This document shows, one piece after another, positions 8,978-17,614 of a stretch of 22,106 nt of DNA. A model generated the notes under the pieces. That model saw only the letters and a list, made by a program, of their open reading frames with translations. It made no database searches and was not told the origin of the DNA. A program made the translations under genes and the position numbers. Origin of the DNA: Welwitschia mirabilis (Eukaryota; Gnetophyta; Gnetopsida; Welwitschiales); the NCBI GenBank assembly GCA_051453625.1, contig JBOZIK010000001.1, forward strand, positions 20,106,073 to 20,128,178, read 5' to 3'. Position 1 is the stretch's first letter. Each line of letters opens with the position of its first letter.

Positions 8978-9356
8978 NNNNNNNNNNNNNNNNNNNNNNN
9001 NNNNNNNNNNNNNNNNNNNNNNNNNNNNNNNNNNNNNNNNNNNNNNNNNNNNNNNNNNNNNNNNNNNNNNNNNNNNNNNNNNNNNNNNNNNNNNNNNNNN
9101 NNNNNNNNNNNNNNNNNNNNNNNNNNNNNNNNNNNNNNNNNNNNNNNNNNNNNNNNNNNNNNNNNNNNNNNNNNNNNNNNNNNNNNNNNNNNNNNNNNNN
9201 NNNNNNNNNNNNNNNNNNNNNNNNNNNNNNNNNNNNNNNNNNNNNNNNNNNNNNNNNNNNNNNNNNNNNNNNNNNNNNNNNNNNNNNNNNNNNNNNNNNN
9301 NNNNNNNNNNNNNNNNNNNNNNNNNNNNNNNNNNNNNNNNNNNNNNNNNNNNNNNN
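8978..9356. other. Assembly gap (379 N)
   Basis: Unsequenced. It should contain the right end of the insertion and part of the RT palm (SLYGLKQ region), since RT resumes immediately after it. Confidence 0.95.
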
Positions 9357-9357
9357 A

Positions 9358-10357
9358 GATCATTGTGTTTATCTAATAAAAATCAATGGTAAGATTACCA
9401 TTCTGTAATTTTATTTAGATGATATGTTGATTGCTGGGAATGATTTACAAGAAATACAAAGATTGAAATCACAGATGGCAAAAAGGTTTGTAACAAAAGA
9501 CTTTGGGGCGGCAAAACAAATCCTTGGAATAAGGATTAAGTAAGACAGGAAAAGTGAGAAATTGTGGTTGAGTCAATCTGATTATATTTGTAAGCTCTTT
9601 AAGAAGTTCAACATGGTTGATTGTTCTCCTGCTTCTACTCCATTAGCAGGACACTTTAAACTATCAAAAGAAGACTGCCCTTTTTCTAGTTGGGAGAAAA
9701 AAGGTATGGTTAATATTCCTTACACTTCTAGAGTTGGTAGTCTCATGTATGCCATGGTCTGCCTTAGGCTAGATCTTGCCCAGGCAATGGGAGTTGTTTC
9801 CAGGTACATAAGTAATCCTAGAAAGACACATTGGGAAACAATTAAGTGGATTTTGCAATACTTGAAAGGCACTCAAGATCATTCTTTGTGCTTTGGTGGT
9901 TCTAGCTTAAAAGTTGTTAGTTACTCTGATACAAATTTTGTAGGTTGTGAAGATACTAAGAAATCTATTGCACGTTATGTATTTACACTTGGAGGCGGAG
10001 TTGTCAGTTGGATGTTATGTCTTCAAAGTGATATAGCTTTGTCCACTACAGAGGCTACGTATATTGCTTTGACTGAGACAGCTAAAGAGATTATTTGATT
10101 GAAACGCATGCTTGAATGGTTTGGCCTTTCTCAAAACAAGTATTCTATTTATTGTGATAGCCAGAGTGTTATTCACTTGGCTAAGAATGCTGCATTTCAT
10201 GCTCAAACAAAGCATATTGACGTGAAGTGTCACTTCATTTAGGATGTGGTAGAAAAGGAGATAGCCCAAATTGTTAAACTCAGAACAGCATATAATCTTA
10301 TTGATTTTCTCACAAAGGCAGTAAATGGTTGCAAGCATTACACCCACATGGAAGGTG
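9358..10357 (+). pseudogene. pol: Copia RT catalytic core and RNase H pseudogene
   Basis: Frame 1 reads DHCVYLIKINGK, a stop at 9406, then FYLDDMLIAGND with the YxDD-type catalytic pair at 9418-9423, then KDFGAAKQILGIRI, a stop at 9541, WLSQSDYICKLFKKFNM, PYTSRVGSLMYAMVCLR, and the RNase H domain. All four RNase H acidic residues are readable: Asp in SYSDTNF (9928), Glu in STTEATYIAL (10051), Asp in YCDSQS (10156) and Asp in NLIDFLTKA (10303). Stops at 10096 (Trp expected) and 10240 interrupt it. No frameshift is visible across the 1 kb. It would copy element RNA to DNA and remove the RNA strand. Confidence 0.9.
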
Positions 10358-10367
10358 NNNNNNNNNN
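10358..10367. other. 10-N gap
   Basis: A padding-sized run of N just after the RNase H end. Its true length is unknown. Confidence 0.95.
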
Positions 10368-10540
10368 TAAAAGGGGTTTCTCCCAATATTTCTTCAGTAG
10401 GAAAAATCTGTAAAAAAAAATTATCCTATTTGTAACATTTCAATTCCCAGGAAGTACTGTAGCTTTGGAGGCATTGGAAAGCATTGCATCTCTTGAGTTT
10501 CATAAGGAGCTAATCTTGAAGGCATGGAAAATTTATCTTC

Positions 10541-10551
10541 AAATGGGAGAG
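10541..10551 (+). promoter_or_regulatory. Polypurine tract
   Basis: AAATGGGAGAG directly abuts the TG start of the 3' LTR at 10552, where plus-strand DNA synthesis of an LTR element is primed. It has one pyrimidine and a form typical of Copia elements. Confidence 0.75.
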
Positions 10552-10824
10552 TGTTGACATGTAAAGCCAAATATGTTATTTATGTTAAAATGTTATGTTT
10601 TAACATTGACCCTTATGTAAAGTTATAAAAGGAAGTTTGCTTGTGACCCTAACCTTAAGGCTACATAAGCCTGTTTAAGGGTTGTTTGTTGTCTTAGAAC
10701 ACATTTGCTCCTAATCAATCAATAAAGCTTTGCATTGCTTCTTGTAGACGTAGGGTATAAAGAGCCCAACCCACATAAATTCTGTGTTGTTCCTTTTGTT
10801 CACCTGCTATTCCATTTTGTTTCA
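10552..10824 (+). repeat. 3' LTR of the Copia element
   Basis: Starts TGTTGACATG and ends near TTTGTTTCA; 273 bp against 275 for the 5' LTR, with about 50 differences by hand alignment. It keeps the AATGTTA/TAACATT inverted repeat (10589-10607). TATAAAA is at 10624-10630. AATAAA at 10721-10726 is a plausible polyadenylation signal. A CACATAAATTCTGTGTT block near 10770 is the U5. The end is uncertain by about 25 bp. Confidence 0.88.
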
Positions 10825-11103
10825 GTACTTTCTTATTGTTAAATTTGTAAGAGTCTTTTCTACATGTATCTATTTTCTTCATTGTTGTAGCCGCCTTTTT
10901 TCTCATTTGTCTAATAAAGAAGCCACTCAACATGCTTGTTAGCTTGACTGGCTGAAAGCCTGTTGGGGTAAAGACATGGGGCTTTCCTCCATGTCTAATA
11001 ATCCGCCTTCATGTTACAGTTCTAAGCGGCGTGCTCTGTGATGCAAGGATATAAGGTTTTGACTGCTGTCTAAGAGCTTTCTTTCCCTCTGTTGACATTA
11101 TAG

Positions 11104-11176
11104 ACGAATGCCATTGAAATCTTACGTCTGATTCAACAAAAATTCAGCAACAGCGTCGGGAGGTTCTACACGTGTA
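11104..11176 (+). CDS. Candidate internal exon with canonical splice signals (unrecognised)
   Basis: A C/T-rich tract (CTTTCTTTCCCTCTG) and ATTATAG precede this 73-bp stretch, and GTAAGT follows it: a good 3' and 5' splice-site pair. One frame is open throughout and reads TNAIEILRLIQQKFSNSVG then RFYT, an amphipathic-helix-like sequence. GC content and CpG are higher here than in the flanks. I do not recognise the family and found no partner exons, so it may be an isolated relic of a displaced gene or a chance match. Confidence 0.3.
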
Positions 11177-11413
11177 AGTCGGTATAGCATCGAAGATAGA
11201 TTCCGCAGCTTTGACTCTAAAGGTATCGGTTTTTAAGCATACTGAAGAAGGCACTTCTAAAGACAAAATTGTCATAATTGATAATTAGCGTTTTGCTTCA
11301 ATGCATGAAATGACAAAGTACTAAAACCATGCACTAATCATCCAAGGAACGTAAAGAAGAAAGAGAGGAGAACAAGAGGCGTATTTGTTCCATTCCTCGC
11401 AATGACGCGGTCT

Positions 11414-11470
11414 ACAAGATATGTAAAATTCAAATGATGCACCCACAAGATACGTAAAATTCAAATGACG
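11414..11470 (+). repeat. 26-bp tandem repeat, two copies
   Basis: Copies at 11414-11439 and 11445-11470 share ACAAGATA, GTAAAATTCAAATGA and differ at two positions only. Both differences are TG in the first copy against CG in the second, as expected from deamination of methylated CpG in one copy. The spacer is five bases. Confidence 0.85.
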
Positions 11471-11569
11471 AAATTAAAATTTTCCAATTCGTGGAATCTA
11501 GCTATTTTGAGAGCCTGGAACAGTAATTCGCAGTTTCAAAAGGAAAATAAAGAATAATACCGGCAAAAC

Positions 11570-11848
11570 TTGAACAAGGGGCCGAAAAACAAACGCGCAA
11601 GAGTGACACTGCGATTCTCTAACGAAGATTTGAAGCAGGTCCGAGTTGAAGCAAAAGACGCCCACTTTTTACAGATCCCGGGCAGAAAACATGAAATTTA
11701 TCCAAAGGAAAAGTCTTCTTTGGAGTTTTTGATATCAAACGATCCGTCGATTTCACAACCGGGACTCACTTTTTTGTCTATAGCAGATGCACCGCGATTC
11801 CCACTTCGCCACTTCGCCACGGTCACATGGACTGACCTCAGCCTTTGA
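11570..11848 (+). other. Open stretch in a GC-richer island (no recognised product)
   Basis: Ninety-two codons are open, but the frame has no ATG near its start (it opens at TTG) and no recognisable domain. The translation is Lys/Arg-rich at first and includes FSNEDLKQVRVEAKDAHFLQ. The surrounding 11000-11850 region is less AT-rich and has more CpG than its flanks, as gene 5' ends often do. An 8-bp duplication (CACTTCGC twice) is present near 11804. Listed as a region to note, not a gene call. Confidence 0.15.
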
Positions 11849-11899
11849 AGTCACCAACGGGCGCTAAACTATGCCTTCCTACCTTTACATCCTTTGCAA

Positions 11900-13180
11900 A
11901 ACTTCCACTTTTCCTACATACAATCCTCCCGAGATAGAATAATTATCTATATTTATGTAGTGATTTATTTATTTTATAGCTTTTTTAAGGGTTTTTAACG
12001 TATTTTTAATTTTTATTTTTACTTGGTTTTTGTTTTTATTATTATTTTATGAGTTTTCAATGAAAAGCTGTTATGTTATTACTTTAGAGGTCAAGGGCAG
12101 GGTTAGAATGTTACAGTTTGAATGATAGTGATAAATGAGAATTATTCTTCAAAATTGAAGCTTGACATTTATTTATAAATACCAGGAGTGGAATAAAGAA
12201 ATCCAATGGTTAGTGGTCTAACTAGTGGGACACTTGTTTTTCATTTAGGAGGTCATGGTTTTTAATCTTTGGATGAACTGACTTGCATACTATGATGCCT
12301 TAGGCATAATTAAATCATTCATTTGGGTGATCATGTTGGCTATACTAGTCCTAAGTGGAAAGTGTGATCACTAAAAGTTTTGAGTTTAACATCTTTTCAA
12401 GTAAAAGAAATCAAAAGCTAAGAAAAATTATTTACTTTTGTAATGTTACTTAGAAATAATTTAGTGTCTTCATGAGTGAACAGTTGAAGTAACAAAAGAA
12501 TTGAAAAATAGAAACGTATTTATTAAATATGGAATATGAAATAAACTATTATGATGTATTTTCTTTGTAATATACATTATGATATATAAAAAATGTATAT
12601 GCATAAAAAATACAATTGACTATATTTTAACATTATTTTTGCATAGTTTAGCTGCATCTTTTCCTATACATTGCTTAAAAAGGTATTCATCGTATGAATT
12701 AGATAATCTTCCCCTATAAAATCAAAATAAGAGGCATTCATGTTTTTTAAAGCACTTGAAAAGCAAGGAAATCCATAGATTAGTATTGATAGAGCATTAT
12801 TGTTCATTCATCAAAGCTTCAAAAACATAATCTATGGTGCCTTCTGTTATCTAATAGTCCTTCTATGTTAGCATCTTGGTGGTTTTACAAAGGCATTATT
12901 TCAGTAAGTTGTATTTATTTTAAAGGGATTTTGTTTTAATGGATAAATTTTTGAACTTTATCTAGATTTTCTATAGTAATGCATTCTATTTTTTTGAAGC
13001 TAAAAAGATTTTCTTAAGCATGATTTTCAAATAAATGATAATGAAAAATCTTTATGAAATTCCCTTAAATGGTTTGATGGTTTTTTTATTACCTTTCAAA
13101 GTTAACAATATTTGCAACTTCCTTGACTTTACTTATCTTCTTATTCTTAGATGTAATCATCAATCGAATGTAAATGATTT
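11900..13180. other. AT-rich interval without a supported gene
   Basis: T/A-rich sequence, especially 11940-12060 and 12520-12640. No long frames. A tRNA-like segment at 12207-12267 is listed separately. Sequence upstream of the LINE relic (about 12780-13180) may be more decayed LINE, but I could not read it reliably. Confidence 0.45.
12207..12267 (+). mobile_element. Possible tRNA-derived SINE head (weak)
   Basis: TGGTTAGTGGTCTAA (12207-12221) resembles a pol III A box region. GGTTTTTAATC (12257-12267) resembles a B box (GGTTCGANTCC) after C-to-T decay. The roughly 40-bp spacing and the GGAGGTCATGG between them are tRNA-like. There is no clear tail or target duplication. Confidence 0.22.
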
Positions 13181-13199
13181 AAAGAAAGATTAGAAATCC

Positions 13200-13410
13200 T
13201 GCTTTAGTTTAATTTAGAAATGGCTTACTCTTGTTAGAAGTAATCATTTTCTATGGTGTATCTTACATCAAAGGCTTCTATTAAGATCTCATTTACTTTT
13301 TCTAGGGCTTTCCTTAGGAGTTTGTCCTTCTTGTGGTTTGGGTGAGAGTTTTTCTTACACTTTTTATGAATGTAATTATACGACTTCTATTTTTTTTTTG
13401 GGTTGTCTTG
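13200..13410 (+). pseudogene. LINE (non-LTR) retrotransposon relic: C-terminal zinc-binding region
   Basis: Frame 3 reads KWLTLVRSNHFLWCILHQRL then LLRSHLLFLGLSLG, then CPSCGLGESFSYTFYEC (13323-13373) and NYTTSIFF. This matches the zinc-binding domain downstream of reverse transcriptase in plant L1-type LINEs: FxW-x-LLHxRL followed by CPxCG-x-xE-x-H-x-F-xx-C. The expected His appears as Tyr. Stops at about 13188, 13215 and 13419 show decay. RT itself is not readable upstream. Confidence 0.68.
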
Positions 13411-14456
13411 AGAAGGTTTTAAGCTAGATTGGAAAAACTTTTTTTATAATGACAAGCCTTGTTTACATCCTTCTCAACTTTTTCTATAGAAATGACTTTG
13501 TCCTCTTATGCTATGTCAAATATGGTGACATAATTATGCAATCACTCTCCATAAATAAGATGTTCATTATGATTTTTCTTATGTTTAAAAAGGGCTTATA
13601 TTGTTCATTAAGTTTCCTTTCAAATTAAAGTACAAGCTAAGCAGCCTTATCTAGAAGTTAATTACTTACTCTGATCTTAAGTGCATTGGACGGACGATGC
13701 TTGGTTATCCTATAGGGGTTTATCTCTCCAATTATGTTCTAATATTTCCAAACTTTAGTAATTAATCAATTACTTTCTTTCTATTTGTTATTTATGCTTT
13801 TAAGTTATAATCCTTCTTAGGTTTTCACTTGTCCTTTTTAATATTTTACAGTTGTCTACTATCTATTAAGTTGTAATTTTGGTGAACCTCCTCGAAAGCA
13901 ATCTTTAAATCCTAAATAACCTACTATAGAACCAATAATAAAAAAAGAATCTTAAAAACAATAAAGGAGGCACCTCAACCTTCCAAAATTAATCAAAGTC
14001 ATGTCATGAAATGTAAAAAAACTAAATAATCCTTTACATCAAGAGGCCATTAAATTCCTATGAATTCAAACTTTGTGTTTATTAATATATAAAAAATGAT
14101 GTTTATATTAACTGTTTTAGGCCGACTTATTATAAATGAAGATATTAATTTATTTGTTTTAATCATAAAATATGTTTTTTATTATTTTCAAAATAAAACT
14201 TAATTTTGTGCTTTTCTCCATAACAATCACAGATCTTTAGCCACATTTTGAAATACATGATAGAAGATGAATACAATTATGCACAAAATAATGGTGACAA
14301 TAGAGATGTAACGCGATGGCATGTAGCAGTAGCATTGGACGACATGTAACACAAGCTTGTTGAGGTGGCACTAAAGACATATGTAATAGTACTAGTTGGT
14401 AGAGGAATCCAGCTTCAAAGGCCACATGTTAAAGTCATCATTATAAGGATTCCACC
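13411..14456. other. AT-rich interval without a supported gene
   Basis: Possibly the decayed end of the LINE followed by ordinary AT-rich DNA. I see no open frames of note. The minus-strand 62-codon ORF at 14237-14425 shows no family features. Confidence 0.4.
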
Positions 14457-14683
14457 GAACACTACATGACATCTTGCACTAAGTGCTATAAGACAACCTC
14501 CATCAAATGCTAAATGACGAAGATTCTACCTAACTCTAAAGTGCATAATCTTATCTATTTAATGCTACATAACAACTTCTACCAAATGCTATAAGACAAA
14601 ATCTTATCTACTTAATGCTAAATAACNNNNNNNNNNACGAAGACTCTACCTAATGCTATAGGATGGAGTCCATCCACCTCACC
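14457..14683 (+). repeat. Degenerate minisatellite, about eight units of 24-29 bp
   Basis: Units are variants of AATGCTATAAGAC followed by a variable TCTAyCTa segment. Examples start at 14481 (AGTGCTATAAGAC), 14506 (AATGCTAAATGAC), 14560 (AATGCTACATAAC), 14584 (AATGCTATAAGAC), 14613 (AATGCTAAATAAC) and 14651 (AATGCTATAGGAT). A 10-N gap (14627-14636) falls inside, probably because of the repeat. Unit length varies, so the number of copies is approximate. Confidence 0.65.
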
Positions 14684-15087
14684 TATGACAATTAGCTCAA
14701 TCCTACTTTCACCTAGAAAAGGACCTTGAGCTCTCATTTGTAAACATCCTTTGGTCGGTAAACCATAGTAAAAATCCTTGGAGAATCACAGTCAAGATGG
14801 CCTTATAAGCACCTTCTTTGAGAGCGAACTTGTTTTAAGACTGACTTGAAGAGTCCATACTAACCTTCTTCTTACTTTGATGTAATGTGCCATTTCTAAT
14901 TTAATACAAAGTAGTTCTTCACTTTTTATTTCAAATTACAAATAGTTTTATACCTATGATGCTTAAGTGAAAACTATATTATCAAGTTATATTGTTAACT
15001 AATTGAGTTCCTCAAGTCAGTTGACTGTAATTACTTTTATTTGATGGATTTCGATTACTTTAAGTCCTTATTTGCAATAATCCCTTT

Positions 15088-15372
15088 GACTTTGTTTTTA
15101 CCCTCTATTAGTTACATTAACTATTAGGTTAAGTAATTTAACTAATCAAGAATTGAGATTTGGGATTGAATGTTTTAGCTTAATCCAAGGTTGTTAACAT
15201 AATTATCATTAGTGAGGACTCATCCTTGATGATTCTTTTTTTTTAATCACTCTTCAGAATTACATTAATTATTGGATTAAGTAATTTCATTAATCTAGAA
15301 CTGAGATTTTGAATAAAACATTAAGATTGATCTAAATTCATTAACATAATAAACAGAGGGGTCTTGTTATCA
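15088..15372 (+). repeat. Degenerate direct duplication, period 148 bp
   Basis: The segment around 15110-15225 is repeated at 15258-15372. Shared blocks are TTACATTAA, TTAAGTAATTT, TAATC-AGAA-TGAGATTT and ATTAACATAAT (roughly). The T-rich run before each block also matches. I see no coding potential; it looks like an old local tandem duplication. Confidence 0.6.
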
Positions 15373-15476
15373 AGAACCTCCTTTGAGTTTTTCCTTTTTA
15401 TATCTCATGTGTTGTCACTTATCCATAACTAATTTTAAAGAGTGCTAAGTGGTGTAGGATTTGAAAGCACTTGTTG

Positions 15477-15660
15477 AAAACTCGCAAGTTCTTGATGACC
15501 CCCTTTAGCATTAGGGCTCGAAGATCGTTATTTAAAACTCTCGAGTTGTTGATGACCCCTTTAAATACTCTTATGATAAGGATGATTGCCACTCAAATAT
15601 GAATCCCTTTTCTTCATAACCCTCCTTAAACCCTTTCTTGATAACCCTCTTTGAGTTTCT
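15477..15660 (+). repeat. Short degenerate direct repeats
   Basis: AAAACTCGCAAGTTCTTGATGACCCC at 15477-15502 recurs as AAAACTCTCGAGTTGTTGATGACCCC at 15534-15559 (57-bp period). Farther on, CCCTTTTCTTCATAACCCTC and CCCTTTCTTGATAACCCTC are adjacent at 15606-15650. The function, if any, is unknown. Confidence 0.55.
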
Positions 15661-16003
15661 CAACCGCTTCAGCACACTATTTTGACACATCAGCTTGGAC
15701 CCATCTAGACTTCCAATTAAATGTTATTATAATGACTACCTTTTAGCGTGGAAAATCTCTAATTGTTTGTTATGATGCCAATTTGTAGGAATTTAATAGT
15801 GTATTTGGAGTACTTTTGCAGGACATTTATATAGGTTTAGATACAATTCCGATGATTATGAAGAGTCGATGGGATGATCACGGAAACATGTAATTTTTGG
15901 CATATTTGGAGGCATTTCAGGCATGTTCTGGTACTTAGTGTATTGGAGAAATATTAATGATGAAGAAGGCTGATTCACTTTAGCTGGAAAGCTCTGGAAG
16001 GAT

Positions 16004-16254
16004 GTCATCCCCATGATAGACAGGACGACAACATTGTATTAGCCTATTACAATAGTGACTTGAATTAGAGGTTAGAGCTAACGAGCACCCTTTTCGAAGT
16101 AGGTGTCGTTTCCAGTGTCATCCCCATGCCATGAGGGACGACGACACGTTTGGAGCTAATTGCGGTGCTGATTATGGAGCCAGAAGCTGATGAATTATCT
16201 GTTGTTAATGGGCTTTGTCCCTAGTATCATCCCCATGATAATTAGGATGACAAC
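16004..16254 (+). repeat. Hairpin motif array, copies 1-3 (in U3)
   Basis: Copies start at 16004, 16117 and 16224, about 110 bp apart. Each has a 5-bp stem around CCCC (GTCAT-CCCC-ATGAT; GTCAT-CCCC-ATGCC; ATCAT-CCCC-ATGAT), followed some 5-8 bases later by AGGACGAC, GGGACGAC or AGGATGAC. This second half is also complementary to the GTCATCC start, so two alternative hairpins are possible. Confidence 0.75.
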
Positions 16255-16372
16255 TGTTTTGTATAAGTGGGACTGAATTATCTTGTAATGGAATTATGCA
16301 CTCCACACCTAGGATGTTAGGGTTTCTTCTCCAACTTCTAAGGTTACTGTTCTATAATTTTCAATGTAAAAC

Positions 16373-16380
16373 TATAAATA
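16373..16380 (+). promoter_or_regulatory. TATA box of the Gypsy-type LTR
   Basis: TATAAATA followed by CCTCCCTCGTCCTC, a typical plant TATA box with a C/T-rich start region about 30 bp downstream. It lies mid-LTR, as an LTR promoter should. Confidence 0.55.
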
Positions 16381-17124
16381 CCTCCCTCGTCCTCAAATTT
16401 CAATTCATCTTTTGTATTTGATGTTCCTGTGATGGAAGACTAAAGGATAAGAGGTCCATCCAATAGCTACAAAGAGAAGTTGCCCTTGGTGTTAGGCTGA
16501 GTATCCTCCATTGAGGTGCTACTACTTTGTTATAAGTGGATGTAAAATTTCTATGATCAATTCAAATACTCTTTTCACTATAATTGTGTAAATGTCCCTT
16601 ATGGTTTAAGTTCGTTATGGATAGTAACAGTTTCATAATTTATGTAGATCATAAGGGTAATCTTTATTAAGGTTGACTTGGTTAGTTTAGGTTTGCATTG
16701 CTATTTTATTTCAATTCCATATTGCATTTCCCGTGTTCTATTTGGCATATCTCATAGTTCACGTTGGTTAGGAACAAGTGAAGAACTCTTCTTAATTGAT
16801 TTGAATTATAGAGAGCTAGTTCTTATGACAGGAGAATTAAGAGTCCAAATAGAACCTATCTCATTCACATTTTATTCATTGCATTTCATAGTCTTTCATC
16901 ATTACATTATATTTTTGTATTTTTTTACTTACATTTGTTAAAAAATAAAAGACCAAAAATACTCTTGTAAAATTAATTCTTTAACTCTGAGCCTAGTGCC
17001 TCAACGGATTACAACATTCCAGTTGACTCCCGTCTACACTAGTGTGTGTTTTTCTGTAAGTATTGTGATTTACAGGTTTTGCCCAAGGACTTAAAGGTTG
17101 CATAAATTCAAATTGTAACATTTT

Positions 17125-17141
17125 TGCGCCGTTTTTGGGGA
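17125..17141 (+). promoter_or_regulatory. Degraded tRNA-Asp primer binding site
   Basis: TGCGCCGTTTTTGGGGA aligns with TGGCGCCGTTGCCGGGGA, the primer binding site of many plant Athila/Tat elements. One G is missing and three bases have become T. Its position four bases after the CA of the LTR is right. This is the main evidence for the element's lineage. Confidence 0.68.
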
Positions 17142-17300
17142 AGGCCGTAAGGAGCTGGAGGATTATCACTATCCAGATAAGTACCTCGAATTTCTGTTCA
17201 AGTTATTTATTTAAAATAGTATTATATTTTTAGCATAGTTTATTAGGTTTATTTCTGTAATTTTTTTTTTCATAGCATTAAAAAGTACTGTCTTCCCCTA

Positions 17301-17472
17301 TGTCGTTCCCACGACACTAAGGATGACAATTCATATTTTCGGATTTCTTTGTTTTTCTACGAGCTTTTTTTCTTTTTTATTCCTTTTTTTTTAGGTTTTA
17401 GGTTTCTGGTTTTTATAGCATAATAATACATCTTCTCCATTGTCATTCCCATAACATCTAGGATGGCAGTGG
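17301..17472 (+). repeat. Hairpin motif array, copies 4-5 (in the 5' leader)
   Basis: Copy 4 (17301-17330) reads GTCGT-TCCC-ACGAC then ACTAAGGATGACAAT. Copy 5 (17441-17472) reads GTCAT-TCCC-ATAAC then ATCTAGGATGGCAG. Both lie between the primer binding site and the pseudo-ORF. A more degraded sixth copy may exist at 17542-17569 (GTTAT-TTCC-ACGAT). Each is followed by a T-rich run, hinting that the repeated unit is larger than the hairpin. Confidence 0.7.
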
Positions 17473-17614
17473 CCTTTTTCTTTCTCTGTAATTCATTCTT
17501 CTGTTTCATAATTTTTCTTTTTCTCTGTAGTTATTTTATTAGTTATTTCCACGATAGTTAAAACAATAGCCATTACATGTCTTTTGAGAGTTAAGGATCA
17601 ATAATTTTGATAAA

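Larger units (their letters stand above)
3884..10824 (+). mobile_element. Decayed composite Ty1/Copia retrotransposon
   Basis: The two LTRs (3884-4158 and 10552-10824) flank a gag, protease, integrase, reverse transcriptase, RNase H series in Copia order. A polypurine tract adjoins the 3' LTR. The flanking 5-mers GTCTT and GTACT match at only three of five positions, so no clear target duplication survives. Three gaps, two foreign blocks (around 7840-8123 and 8494-9356) and a duplicated RT N-terminus make the 6.9-kb span a composite. It cannot be transposition-competent: gag and pol contain more than ten in-frame stops and at least four frameshifts. Confidence 0.9.
15784..17120 (+). mobile_element. 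5' LTR of an Athila/Tat-type Ty3/Gypsy element
   Basis: The right end is set by ATTGTAACA at 17120, followed after four T by a tRNA-Asp-type primer binding site. The left end is placed at TGTAGGAATT (15784), which gives TG...CA termini and about 1.34 kb, a normal size for Athila/Tat LTRs; this end is tentative. TATAAATA at 16373-16380 is the likely promoter box, so U3 would be 15784 to about 16405. Three copies of a hairpin motif lie in U3. No polypurine tract precedes it, as expected for a 5' LTR. No matching 3' LTR occurs before the window ends. The short ORF readable at 16678-16941 is not supported as a gene. Confidence 0.6.

Noticed and set aside
10715-10933. 72-codon minus-strand ORF
   Set aside because: Antisense to the 3' LTR and flank; no family similarity.
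10973-10995. GACATGG...CCATGTC hairpin considered as a terminator or MITE end
   Set aside because: A single 7-bp stem with no target duplication or repeat copy nearby; expected by chance at this scale.
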